DNA from: JAAEPI01 sp965212145
Lineage (GTDB): Bacteria; Bacteroidota; Bacteroidia; Cytophagales; Cyclobacteriaceae
Direction of reading: 5' to 3'
NCBI GenBank assembly: GCA_965212145.1
Contig: CBDBUY010000005.1
Location: 310,001-374,000, forward strand
DNA length: 64,000 bases
The translations under genes were made by a program, and so were the position numbers. Below the pieces are notes generated by a model. The model made no database searches. It was not told the origin of the DNA and saw nothing but the letters and a program-made list of their open reading frames with translations. This document shows, piece after piece, positions 41,758-50,374 of this stretch. The first letter of the stretch is position 1. Each line of letters begins with the position of its first letter.

Positions 41758-43014
41758 TTATTGGTCTTTTTCGGACTTGAAGAATGTGGGCTTGACGGTG
41801 AGCATGAGAAAGCTCCAATTGGTCAAGGCTTTTCTGTTTCCGCCCTTAAGAATTTCCATTGTTTCAGAAGCAAACATCTGGGAGTAGCCTGCTTGAACTT
41901 GAATATCTGGACTTGGCTTGTGGGTCACCACGATATCCAACTCAACACCCAAGTAAGAATCCTGAACATTCGAAGTTTCATCCAGAACCTGGCCATCGGT
42001 GTAGAATGCATGGGTGGTCCAATTGAAATTCCAATTGCCAATTTGCGAACGGACTCCAACATATCCATCATTTAAACCCACGGAATTGATGTGATTCCCA
42101 ACATAGAAGAAATCCATGAGTCCGTTGAACTTGTGATTGGTCCCGAAATAAGGATTGAAAGCCCTGTTTGTATCTTCAATTCCGGTTGTCGAATTCCCGG
42201 ATAAATGCTCGAATCCGAAAATGACTTTAGTTTTTTCTCCCGTTTCCCAAGACAGCTCTGCTGTGTACTCTAGCGCGCTGACATTGTTGCCGGATGCGTC
42301 ATTCCCCATCTGATAATAAACATTACCGCTTGGGTTAAAGGTTTTCCCTGTAGTCACGAATCTCGTTCCAATAGTTTGGCCAAAATACGTTTTTGGACTG
42401 GAAAGATCACCTGCCTGCCAACCGAGATTTAAGGCTAAAAAACTCCATTTCCACTTTTCTGATGTGGTCTGGTACCAGGCAAACTGCATGGTCTTATAGC
42501 TTGGAGAAATTGAATAATAGGTCCTGGTTAATTTTGGGCTGTCCTGGTTGAATGCTACAGCGAAATTCCAGACGTTCTTTGGTTTCTCTATTTCAAGCAA
42601 GAGCCCATCGTGACTTCTGGCCTGCTGTGCCCAGGCTACATTCCCAAAGATCCTAGCGTCATCCAGTACAATCTCCTGTCTTCCGGATTTAAGAGCAGAC
42701 ACTTCTGAGAGCTTAATGCTGACCCATGCCTCATGGATGGTTGTAGTCTGTCCTCCAGAGGTCGTTAATTGTGGCAAACTACCCCATGTCCGGACATCCT
42801 GAATGACCAATTTAGAATCGTACTTGTCCGATGAGAACTTGAAATTTAGCCTTGTCCTTTGATCTATAAAGAAGGCAGGATGAGTTTCTTTCTCGAGCAG
42901 CGTTTTATATCCATGGCGATACTCAGCTCTTGGCCTGAATTCCCCGGAAAAAATGAATTGCGCTGAACTCCAAAATTGGCAAAGTAAGAAAATGCCCGTG
43001 GCGAGGAGTTTCAT
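41758..43014 (-). CDS. Outer-membrane beta-barrel protein, alginate-export-like
   Basis: 418 residues from 43014 (MKLLATGIFLLCQFWSSAQ signal; the frame reaches 43071 over the next gene). The mature part starts FIFSGEFRPRAEYRHGY and continues with alternating amphipathic strands, DQRTRLNFKFSSDKYDSKLVIQD, QDVRTWG..., KSGRQEIVLDDARIFG, as in the alginate-export/porin family. Such proteins commonly sit beside nirK or nosZ genes in Bacteroidota; the substrate is unknown. It is transcribed toward nirK and may share its messenger through the 90-bp gap only if no terminator acts. Confidence 0.82.
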   Translation of the reverse strand: MKLLATGIFLLCQFWSSAQFIFSGEFRPRAEYRHGYKTLLEKETHPAFFIDQRTRLNFKFSSDKYDSKLVIQDVRTWGSLPQLTTSGGQTTTIHEAWVSIKLSEVSALKSGRQEIVLDDARIFGNVAWAQQARSHDGLLLEIEKPKNVWNFAVAFNQDSPKLTRTYYSISPSYKTMQFAWYQTTSEKWKWSFLALNLGWQAGDLSSPKTYFGQTIGTRFVTTGKTFNPSGNVYYQMGNDASGNNVSALEYTAELSWETGEKTKVIFGFEHLSGNSTTGIEDTNRAFNPYFGTNHKFNGLMDFFYVGNHINSVGLNDGYVGVRSQIGNWNFNWTTHAFYTDGQVLDETSNVQDSYLGVELDIVVTHKPSPDIQVQAGYSQMFASETMEILKGGNRKALTNWSFLMLTVKPTFFKSEKDQ

Positions 43015-43018
43015 GAAC

Positions 43019-43198
43019 TCAAGCCGGAAGCTGATCAGGTCGCCTGATGTAATAGAGCACTGGGCCAACAAATGGCACTAACACCACGAAGGCGAACCAT
43101 ACCATTTTCTTTTCCTTGCACATTCCGCTCATAGAAATACTAATCATTGCATAAATGGCGATTGCCACGATGATTAATCCGATCATTATAGATATCAT
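43019..43198 (-). CDS. Small PLDc_N-like membrane peptide
   Basis: 59 residues: TM helix (MISIMIGLIIVAIAIYAMI), a short cytosolic loop MCKEKKM and a second helix with the family ending WFAFVVLVPFVGPVLYYIRR. This matches the phospholipase-D-like N-terminal two-helix module found alone in many Bacteroidota. Role unknown. Its stop overlaps the long form of the next gene but not the start chosen here. Confidence 0.75.
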   Translation of the reverse strand: MISIMIGLIIVAIAIYAMISISMSGMCKEKKMVWFAFVVLVPFVGPVLYYIRRPDQLPA

Positions 43199-43314
43199 AA
43201 TTGAAAAAGTTATAGTTGAAAATGTTGAGACAAATGAACCACCAGAATCGATTTCACGAGATGATCAATACCAATCAGAGATATGAGATTTATCAGTTGT
43301 GCCTAGTGCATTCT

Positions 43315-43328
43315 CTGACTAAAATCAC
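43315..43328. promoter_or_regulatory. Crp/FNR-like box before the tandem UspA genes
   Basis: CTGACTAAAATCAC: TGAC-N4-ATCA core. Centre about 78 bp upstream of the UspA ATG at 43399, the same distance as the nirK box from its gene. It could also act on the divergent PLDc_N-like gene. Confidence 0.55.
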
Positions 43329-43398
43329 CTACCGATCTGCAATTACTCAAGAATCAAGAGATTCGTCAACGCCAGCTTTGTATCAAATATTTATTGAT

Positions 43399-44283
43399 AT
43401 GAAAACGCTAATAATACCCATCGATTTCTCAGATGTAAGTGAGGCTGCTGTCGACTTTGGATTGCAACTGGCAGAGAAGTGTAACTACCGTGTGATCCTT
43501 CATCATTCTATTGATTCGTTACAAACCTATGAATCGATGTACCTGGATTCCAGCCATTTTAAATCATTCACCGAACAGGTGATTGAAGACATGGAAATCA
43601 AATTGGAAAACCTGTATAGAAGGTGCAGGAGTGAGAGTATTGAAATCAAAAAAGAGTTGACCACAGGATCTCTGATTCATGATATCAGAGCATTGGTAGA
43701 GGAGTATGAAGCTGACCTTGTGGTCATGGGGACGAAAGGCTCTTCGGGAATGAAGGAGTTTCTAGTGGGATCCAATACGGAGAAGGTTGTGAGACTTATT
43801 GGCTGCCCGGTTATTTCCGTTCCGAATCAACAGAAATTATCTGAGATAAGAAAGATTCTAGTCCCCGTAGAAATACATGACATAAGGTCTTCCTTTCTAA
43901 AAGAGGTGTCTATTCTTCAGCAGATATTCTCTGCTTCCATTGAGTTCTGCTACGTGAAGACCCCTCATGATATCGTAAACGAGGAATTGATCAACGAAGA
44001 GTTTGATCGCCTGTTAAATGAATATGAGATCGCGAGTAGTTCATTCAACATAATTAGAGATGTTTTTCCACAAGATGGACTTTTACACCATGCCAAAGAA
44101 TCCAATGCAGATATGCTGGCTATGGCCACCCATTCAAGAAGAGGAATTGCTCACTTCTTCCAAGGAAGTCTTACGGAAGACGTCATGAATCATTTAGATG
44201 TTCCACTTTGGTCTTTCAAAATTGATCAAAATGAAGAACCCCTGGCACTCGAAGTGTTTCAGGATATTAAAGAATTAAACTAA
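43399..44283 (+). CDS. Universal stress protein, tandem UspA domains
   Basis: 294 residues from 43399 (MKTLIIPIDFSDVSEAAV; the frame runs back to 43216 without coding character and through the regulatory box). First domain has the ATP motif VVMGTKGSSGMKEFLVGSNTEKVV; the second (from KILVPVEIHDIRSSF) ends with LAMATHSRRGIAHFFQGSLTEDVMNH. Cytosolic stress protein; first gene of a two-gene operon with 6 bp spacing. Confidence 0.92.
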   Translation: MKTLIIPIDFSDVSEAAVDFGLQLAEKCNYRVILHHSIDSLQTYESMYLDSSHFKSFTEQVIEDMEIKLENLYRRCRSESIEIKKELTTGSLIHDIRALVEEYEADLVVMGTKGSSGMKEFLVGSNTEKVVRLIGCPVISVPNQQKLSEIRKILVPVEIHDIRSSFLKEVSILQQIFSASIEFCYVKTPHDIVNEELINEEFDRLLNEYEIASSSFNIIRDVFPQDGLLHHAKESNADMLAMATHSRRGIAHFFQGSLTEDVMNHLDVPLWSFKIDQNEEPLALEVFQDIKELN

Positions 44284-44289
44284 AATAAA

Positions 44290-45126
44290 ATGAAGAAGAT
44301 ATTAGTACCGACAGATTTTTCAGCCGATGCAGATAATGCACTCGATTTGGCCATCCAATTGAACGAATATGTACATGGTGAAATCACGCTTATGCATGTG
44401 CTTGAATTGCCAGCTGCCTCAGTGAATTTTGGGGCAGATATGACGGCAGCCACTGCAGAAGTGGTCTATCGTAGAGAGTTAATAGAGGGTATTTCAGACA
44501 GACTACATCAGCAAGCTCAAAAGGCTGAAAATGCGGGTCAAAAAGTCTCGATTCGAACAGAATTTGGCAGTCCATACAAGAGCATAGGCAAGGAAGTAGC
44601 TGAAGAAAAGCCGGACTGGGTCGTCATGGGATCAAGGGGAGCGTCCGGGTTGAAAGAGGTTTTCATTGGCTCTAATGCCGAACGAGTGATTCGCCATGCC
44701 GAATGTCCTGTCATTACCGTCAAGGATAAAGTCGATTTGAAAGCCATAAAAAGTATGGTTTTCGCTACAGACGCCACTCCTGACCAGGACAGTGTTGTGG
44801 CAAGAGCGAAAGACTTTCAAGAAATGTTAGGGTTGAATATGCACCTCGCTCGTGTAAAAACCCCGCATAACTTCCTAACTCGGGAGGTGGCCATGGATCA
44901 GTTAGAGGATTTTGCCAAACGAAATGAGCTGGTGGACTATACCTGTAATGCTCCTGAGGCTGAGTTTGCGGAAGAGGGCATTGTCGCTTTTGCCAAAGAA
45001 ATCAAGGCAGGCGTCATAGTGATGGGAACGCATGGCAGAACTGGTTTTGCTCATACTCTTGGAGGCAGCCGGGCAGAGGATGTGGCGAATCACTCCGAGA
45101 TACCGGTTCTTACTTTTAAGATTTAG
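44290..45126 (+). CDS. Universal stress protein, tandem UspA domains
   Basis: 278 residues, paralogue of the gene just upstream. MKKILVPTDFSADADNALDLA, ATP motif VVMGSRGASGLKEVFIGSNAERV in domain one and VIVMGTHGRTGFAHTLGGSRAEDVANH in domain two, both intact (G-2x-G-9x-G-S/N). Regulated with the first UspA gene through the box at 43315-43328. Ends at a terminator. Confidence 0.93.
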   Translation: MKKILVPTDFSADADNALDLAIQLNEYVHGEITLMHVLELPAASVNFGADMTAATAEVVYRRELIEGISDRLHQQAQKAENAGQKVSIRTEFGSPYKSIGKEVAEEKPDWVVMGSRGASGLKEVFIGSNAERVIRHAECPVITVKDKVDLKAIKSMVFATDATPDQDSVVARAKDFQEMLGLNMHLARVKTPHNFLTREVAMDQLEDFAKRNELVDYTCNAPEAEFAEEGIVAFAKEIKAGVIVMGTHGRTGFAHTLGGSRAEDVANHSEIPVLTFKI

Positions 45127-45127
45127 A

Positions 45128-47047
45128 CTACTTAGATGGCCTCTGTTTATCAGAGGCCTTTTTTTCCGACTTAAGCTTGGCACGCGCGGCTTTCTTTACC
45201 TTCATGAAGGTCTCGTCATCTTTGATATTTATTTCTCTAAGCTGCTGCAGGCACTTCCTATATTCTCCAAGGAAATAATAATTGAGCGCTACATTCTTGA
45301 TTGACAATTCGTGCTTGGGACTGTAAACAAGGGCTAATTGATAGTTGTCAATCGCCTCTTCATGGCGCTTCATGTCCGTGAGAATGGCGCCTTTGGTGTT
45401 TAAGATTCTACTTGAGTAAGGGTTATACACGAGTGAAGCGTCGGTGTAATCCAGGGCTTCATCGAATCGTTTCATCTTTTTTAGTGTAAGAGCACCTACA
45501 AGCTCAATGGGGTCATTATTGATCTCCAAAGTCACCCATTGGGTCGTTCCTCCTTTTACGTGCTCCAGTGCTTGCTCGTCACGGTCTCGGATATAGAAAA
45601 CCCGAGCCTTATTCATGTGATCTTCGAAATTATATTTCTCCTTTCCAAGGAAAAGTCCCCAACCTGCAAGCAGAAGAGTTGGGAATGCCATCCAGGATAT
45701 TGATTTGCCTGCGATTGGATCCTTTTGCTCACCACACAATGCTAAAAGAAAACCGAGCGAAACAAAGAGAAAAGTAGAGTGACTGATTCGTTCAGTTGGA
45801 AAGCTGAACATCCCATCACTACCGATACCAATCACCACGGATAGGAAAACCAACATTAGCATTCTCCGCTTTAAGTCCGATGTTCTGGGGATGAGTCGAA
45901 GTATTGTAACTCCGATTACCAGCCAGGGACCGTAAAAAAGAAGAAAACCAATAATCCCTGTTTCACTTAAAATGTGCAGATAAATGTTGTGAGGCCTTAT
46001 TCGAATGATCTCACCATATTCTATTCGTGTGCCTCCCTGATTATATCTCGGGATTTCAATCTTCCAATTACCCAATCCAACACCCCATACCGGTTGTTCT
46101 TGCACCATCTGCATGGTCTCTTTCCAAAGCACCATTCGCTCGTTTGCGCTTTGTTTTTTTCTGAAGTTGGACTCGCCCGTTTGTTCGGCTTTTGCATTTG
46201 CTTTCCGGTTTTTTGCTTGAAGAACAAAGTGATTATAGGCAAGGAGAGCACCAACTGAGATTGTCGCAAAAAGGATCAATGCGGTATAATACTTCTTGGC
46301 GGAAACTGACTTGAAGAAATAAGACAATCCAAAAAATCCGAGAATTATAGCAGTTGCCACCCATGCCGAACGAGTTTGGCTATAATACGTCATGATCAGC
46401 AACAATACCCCAGTCACCAGAGCCAGGAAGTTCCATGATTTTTTCATGATCAAATAGCCCAACGAGAAGGGTAGAAGTATCATTAAAAATGACCCAAATA
46501 GATTTCGGTTAACCATCAAGCCATAGGGATCGGCGGTACCACGAAAGCCACTGACATCTTGTCCAAATTGTTGATCCAATCCGATGACACAATGAAAAAG
46601 TCCCAACCACACCATGGCCTTAACCAGTCGTTCCCAGTTGAATTCGGATTCCGATGCGGCATGGAACGCAAGGTACATTAACAGAATTTCCAGCGCATTC
46701 TTGGTCAAGAAATAAATAGCTTCAGCGGGATTGGTACCGATGAATATTCCAGAGGAGCTCCAGAGAAGATAGCCAATCAGGCTAATGAACACCCATTTCG
46801 CCAATGATGGAAGTGGTCGTAAAAAAGTATTTTTCTTGAGGACGAAAAAGTAGAGAATATAGGCGGTTAAGAAGACCGATAAACCCACGAACCTGATGGC
46901 AATATTGGGATCAATCGTCACCTTGGACTGGAGGACAGAAACACCAATAAGAAGGACAATAAACCAGTTGTTTTTTTTGTCAAGAAACGCAAGAGGTTTC
47001 CATGCCTTTTCTTCTTTCTTTTTTTGTCGTTTGGCTTTCCTTCCCAT
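45128..47047 (-). CDS. O-antigen ligase/polymerase family protein with TPR tail
   Basis: 639 residues. A very basic N-terminus (GRKAKRQKKKEEKAWK) then about 12 transmembrane helices (45-475) with the Wzy_C region around VWGVGLGNWKIEIPRYN and RPHNIYLHILSETGIIGFLLFYGP, and a cytosolic or periplasmic C-terminal TPR region (VYNPYSSRILNTKGAIL, ALVYSPKHELSIKNVAL). Joins or polymerises surface glycans. No glycosyltransferases are adjacent, so the glycan is unknown. Confidence 0.9.
   Translation of the reverse strand: MGRKAKRQKKKEEKAWKPLAFLDKKNNWFIVLLIGVSVLQSKVTIDPNIAIRFVGLSVFLTAYILYFFVLKKNTFLRPLPSLAKWVFISLIGYLLWSSSGIFIGTNPAEAIYFLTKNALEILLMYLAFHAASESEFNWERLVKAMVWLGLFHCVIGLDQQFGQDVSGFRGTADPYGLMVNRNLFGSFLMILLPFSLGYLIMKKSWNFLALVTGVLLLIMTYYSQTRSAWVATAIILGFFGLSYFFKSVSAKKYYTALILFATISVGALLAYNHFVLQAKNRKANAKAEQTGESNFRKKQSANERMVLWKETMQMVQEQPVWGVGLGNWKIEIPRYNQGGTRIEYGEIIRIRPHNIYLHILSETGIIGFLLFYGPWLVIGVTILRLIPRTSDLKRRMLMLVFLSVVIGIGSDGMFSFPTERISHSTFLFVSLGFLLALCGEQKDPIAGKSISWMAFPTLLLAGWGLFLGKEKYNFEDHMNKARVFYIRDRDEQALEHVKGGTTQWVTLEINNDPIELVGALTLKKMKRFDEALDYTDASLVYNPYSSRILNTKGAILTDMKRHEEAIDNYQLALVYSPKHELSIKNVALNYYFLGEYRKCLQQLREINIKDDETFMKVKKAARAKLKSEKKASDKQRPSK
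45138..45165 (+). terminator. Rho-independent terminator of the UspA operon
   Basis: Stem GGCCTCTG (45138-45145) / CAGAGGCC (45151-45158), loop TTTAT, then T7. It lies inside the 3' coding end of the convergent O-antigen ligase gene. Confidence 0.9.
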
Positions 47048-47127
47048 GGCGATAGCGAATATAACTGAGTGAAAACAAATTTGGTCTCCAAACTTGTGTC
47101 AGTTTTGCAGCTTAATTTCATCGTAAT

Positions 47128-47721
47128 TTGAAACTATTTATCCTTCGACACGGTCAGACCGACCTTAACTTAAAGGGCATGGTGCAGGGTAGAGGAGTCA
47201 ACGCTTCCTTGAACGAAACGGGGCGTCAACAGGCACTCAGGGCATTTGAGCATTTTAAGGATCATTCCTTCGACCACATCTACACGTCTACATTGAAGCG
47301 AACACATGAGACGGTGGTACATTTTCAACAGGAGAAAATTCCGTTGGAAGGTTTGGATGAGATCAGCTGGGGAAATCAGGAAGGGGTTGTGCCCACGGAG
47401 CAATCCAAAAATCTGTATGCTCAAACCTTGCAAGCCTGGAGAGAAGGCGATCTAAAGGCAAATGTTGGAGGTGGCGAGTCGCCACTGGAAGTTGTACAAC
47501 GACAAAAAGAAGCCATGGGAGTTGTTCTCAGAAATGGAGGGAAGAATATCCTCATCTGCATGCACGGACGAGCCATGAGAATCTTGCTCAGTTGGCTTAC
47601 AGAATCACCGCTACAGGAAATGGATCAGTTTGAACATCAAAATTGCTGCTATTACAGTCTGAGTTTCAATGGCGATTCTTTCACACTAGAAGAACACTGC
47701 GTGACTGAGCATTTGGATTAA
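47128..47721 (+). CDS. Histidine phosphatase family protein
   Basis: 197 residues with a TTG start. Phosphoglycerate-mutase-like motif LRHGQTDLNLKGMVQGRG (catalytic His in RHG), the second acidic residue in LDEISWGNQEG and the second His in ICMHGRAMRILL. Likely a small-molecule phosphatase; the substrate cannot be told. It is 23 bp upstream of the nucleoid-associated protein gene. Confidence 0.9.
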   Translation: MKLFILRHGQTDLNLKGMVQGRGVNASLNETGRQQALRAFEHFKDHSFDHIYTSTLKRTHETVVHFQQEKIPLEGLDEISWGNQEGVVPTEQSKNLYAQTLQAWREGDLKANVGGGESPLEVVQRQKEAMGVVLRNGGKNILICMHGRAMRILLSWLTESPLQEMDQFEHQNCCYYSLSFNGDSFTLEEHCVTEHLD

Positions 47722-47744
47722 TACTCCTCTTTACTTTTGAATTT

Positions 47745-48767
47745 ATGATAGACATTGAAGAAGCCATCATTGGCGACATCAGCTTGTTGCAAGTTGTACC
47801 CGGAATAGAAGTTTCCAACCTCAACGCCCGACTTGGCAATCCAAAAAGCGCTTCTGAAATTGAAGCTCTTCGGAAGTTACTGCTAAAACCATTTCTGTCC
47901 CATCACGAGACATTTGAGTTTGATCATCAGGTGGATCTGAGCTACAACGTCTTATTTAACATTGCCAAGGACATTCAAGAAGGGGCCGACTTTAACGAGG
48001 AGTCCAAAAAAATTCACCAGCACCTGGTTTCAGTGTCCACGCATCCCAATATCAAGGATGGTGATTTGTTTATCGTGAGGTTTGAGAATATCCGGATGGG
48101 AAACAAGTATCTGGATGCCTTAGGGATTTACAAGTTTGAGCAGAAGGAAAGCTTCATAGAGACGGCAAATAATGAGGGTAGGATAGAGGCAGTTTATAAG
48201 AAAGGACTGGGAACCAAAAAACCGGAGAAAGGTTGTCTGATTTTGTTTGATCGGGAGCCGTTTACGATTTTGGTGATTGATAGCAACTCCAAAGAGACCG
48301 ATTATTGGCGACAGGATTTTATCCAATACCGTACGAAGCAGGACAATATCAACAGCACGAATAACTTCCTGAAAATGGCCAAGTCCTACATCACGGATCA
48401 GATGCCAAGTGAGTTTGAGGTGGAAAAGACGGATCAGATTGAGCTTTTGAATAAGTCGATTGACTTCTTCAAGCAAAACGAATCGTTTAATAAGTCGGAG
48501 TTTGAACAGTCGGTATTAGGAGATGAGGAAGCCATCAAGTCATTCCAGTCTTTCGGGAATAATTATAAAGAGACGAACGACGTGGAAATTCACGATGAGT
48601 TTGATATAGCTCCTCAGTCGGTGAAAAAGCAATCACGAATATTCAAGAGCATTCTAAAGCTTGACAAGAACTTTCACGTGTACATTCATGGCGATCGCAA
48701 CAAGATCGAAAAGGGCCAGGACGAGCAAGGAAAGTTCTATAAAATCTACTTTGAGAATGAGGCGTGA
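47745..48767 (+). CDS. Nucleoid-associated protein, NdpA/YejK family
   Basis: 340 residues, matching the 37-kDa nucleoid-associated family in length and pattern: opening IDIEEAIIGDISLLQVVPGIEVSN, central DGDLFIVRFENIRMGNKYLDALGIYKFEQK and the C-terminal KLDKNFHVYIHGDRNKIEKGQDEQGKFYKIYF. A TACTTTTG -7-like element lies at 47732-47739 immediately before the start. Binds DNA or the nucleoid; precise role unknown. Confidence 0.85.
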   Translation: MIDIEEAIIGDISLLQVVPGIEVSNLNARLGNPKSASEIEALRKLLLKPFLSHHETFEFDHQVDLSYNVLFNIAKDIQEGADFNEESKKIHQHLVSVSTHPNIKDGDLFIVRFENIRMGNKYLDALGIYKFEQKESFIETANNEGRIEAVYKKGLGTKKPEKGCLILFDREPFTILVIDSNSKETDYWRQDFIQYRTKQDNINSTNNFLKMAKSYITDQMPSEFEVEKTDQIELLNKSIDFFKQNESFNKSEFEQSVLGDEEAIKSFQSFGNNYKETNDVEIHDEFDIAPQSVKKQSRIFKSILKLDKNFHVYIHGDRNKIEKGQDEQGKFYKIYFENEA

Positions 48768-48858
48768 TGTTGATCATAAGAGATAATTTACGAGTGAACC
48801 AAACACGGTCTCTACAGGTTTATTGATCGCGTCAGCAAACGGAAGCACCTTGCCTTTA

Positions 48859-49509
48859 ATGAACAAACTCGTTTACAAATATGCCCCTTTGATGCCCCTT
48901 GTGGGGATGGGTATGTTTTTGGTGACTTTCGTTTATGCTGCGTCGGCGTACCCAGGCGGATCTGAAAATATTCCGAGGGCTTCCAGCTACAGCTTCTTCC
49001 ATAATTTCCTTTGTGATTTGATGGAGCCGCAATTGCTGGTAGGAGGAGAAAATACGGCTCGGCCAAAAGGGATTTTTGCTCACGTGATCCTGAGCTTGAC
49101 CATGATGTCTTTCTTCTACTTTCTCCCCGAAATCTTCGATTGGAGAAACGCAAAAACCCAGATCATTAGGTATATGGGTATGTTATCGATGGCCGTGCTG
49201 GGACTGATGTTCACTCCATATCATGATTTCCTGGTGACAGGCACAGCGGTGATTGGATCCATAGCATTGATTCCGTTCTTTTTGGAAATGAGAAAATACC
49301 CAGATGGAGCTCTCAAGACTCTGGCCTATTTATGTTTTGCTATGAGTGTTGTGGTCTTTTTCATTTTCGTAACTAAAATTGGATACTACTATTTGCCATT
49401 TCTTCAAAAGATCACGTTTATGCTGGACGCCTCCTGGGTGATTTGGGTGGCACTTATTGTATTTCAAAAAAGAGCGACAACCCTGATCAATCGAAATCCT
49501 CGTCTTTGA
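48859..49509 (+). CDS. Six-helix membrane protein, DUF998-like
   Basis: 216 residues from the ATG at 48859 (a TTG at 48823 gives 12 more residues). About six hydrophobic helices; features include NFLCDLMEPQ after the first loop and MLSMAVLGLMFTPYHDFLVTG. The NFxxDL pattern with later helices resembles DUF998 membrane proteins. Function unknown. Convergent with the mscS gene, overlapping by 23 bp. Confidence 0.72.
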   Translation: MNKLVYKYAPLMPLVGMGMFLVTFVYAASAYPGGSENIPRASSYSFFHNFLCDLMEPQLLVGGENTARPKGIFAHVILSLTMMSFFYFLPEIFDWRNAKTQIIRYMGMLSMAVLGLMFTPYHDFLVTGTAVIGSIALIPFFLEMRKYPDGALKTLAYLCFAMSVVVFFIFVTKIGYYYLPFLQKITFMLDASWVIWVALIVFQKRATTLINRNPRL

Positions 49510-50374
49510 TAATTCCTTGCTCATAGAGGGCTGCAATCACCAATTCCGTCATTTCACTTTTGAATGCAAACTCGGCACGAATGTCCGCTACATAGGCTTT
49601 CAGCTTCATTTTGAGGTAGGACTTTCGGTCTTTTACTTCATTGAAGAATAAAACAGCAATGGGCTTTTCCAGGTAGATCAACTTAGAAACCTGTGCCGCT
49701 TGCGTGGCTATCTGACGTACCTTGATGGTGTCTACATGAAGCGGTAAGTAAATTTCGGCCACCACTTGACAGTTTGCTTCACCCGAATTCGTATTGGAGA
49801 CCGATCCATTCATTACCTGACTATTGGGGATGGAAACCAGCGAGTCATCTGGTGTGACGATCCTTGTAGACCTCAACCCGATACTGGTCACTTCGCCGTA
49901 GTACGAGCCGACCTCAATTTTGTCGCCTACGACAAACGGCCGATCAAACAAGATCATGATGCCACCAAAGACATTCTTCAGAATATCCTGGGAAGCAAAG
50001 CCTACTGCTACACCGATAGACGCACTCAGTGCCAGCACTGTGGCTGCCGGTGGCTTGAAAATCCCAGCGATGATGATAGTCAATAGAACGGTCCACCCCA
50101 AAATGCGAACTACGGGCACGAAACCCTTTAGCGTGATGCGGTAGGCCGTGCTTCGTTCTGCAGCAATAGACAGGATTCGGGTAATGAACTGGATCACGAA
50201 GTAGCCAACGATCAAGAAAACGATCGCCCAAAAGATTTTCGAAATAGAAAATATCTCGGATAGATCAGGAGCCGACTCAACGATTTCTTCTTGGGTATCT
50301 TCAGGAATGACCTTTTGAGCTTGCACCATGGCTGATGCACTAAGTCCTATAAAGAAGGTAAGTAGCCTTTTCAT
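49487..50374 (-). CDS. MscS-family mechanosensitive channel
   Basis: 295 residues: signal peptide (about 19), three transmembrane helices, the pore helix with VLALSASIGVAVGFASQDILKNVFGGIMILFDRPF (TM3 Gly/Ala pattern) and the MscS beta domain VGDKIEVGSYYGEVTSIGLRSTRIVTPDDSLVSIPN. Opens under membrane tension to release solutes. It is the second gene of an operon with the giant NTPase gene, with a 4-bp overlap. Confidence 0.94.
   Translation of the reverse strand: MKRLLTFFIGLSASAMVQAQKVIPEDTQEEIVESAPDLSEIFSISKIFWAIVFLIVGYFVIQFITRILSIAAERSTAYRITLKGFVPVVRILGWTVLLTIIIAGIFKPPAATVLALSASIGVAVGFASQDILKNVFGGIMILFDRPFVVGDKIEVGSYYGEVTSIGLRSTRIVTPDDSLVSIPNSQVMNGSVSNTNSGEANCQVVAEIYLPLHVDTIKVRQIATQAAQVSKLIYLEKPIAVLFFNEVKDRKSYLKMKLKAYVADIRAEFAFKSEMTELVIAALYEQGIIKDEDFD

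Noticed and set aside
43216..43398. Upstream extension of the first tandem UspA frame
   Set aside because: The 61 extra residues lack UspA character, and the region contains the Crp-type box and belongs to the divergent gap; the MKTLIIPIDFSD start is canonical.
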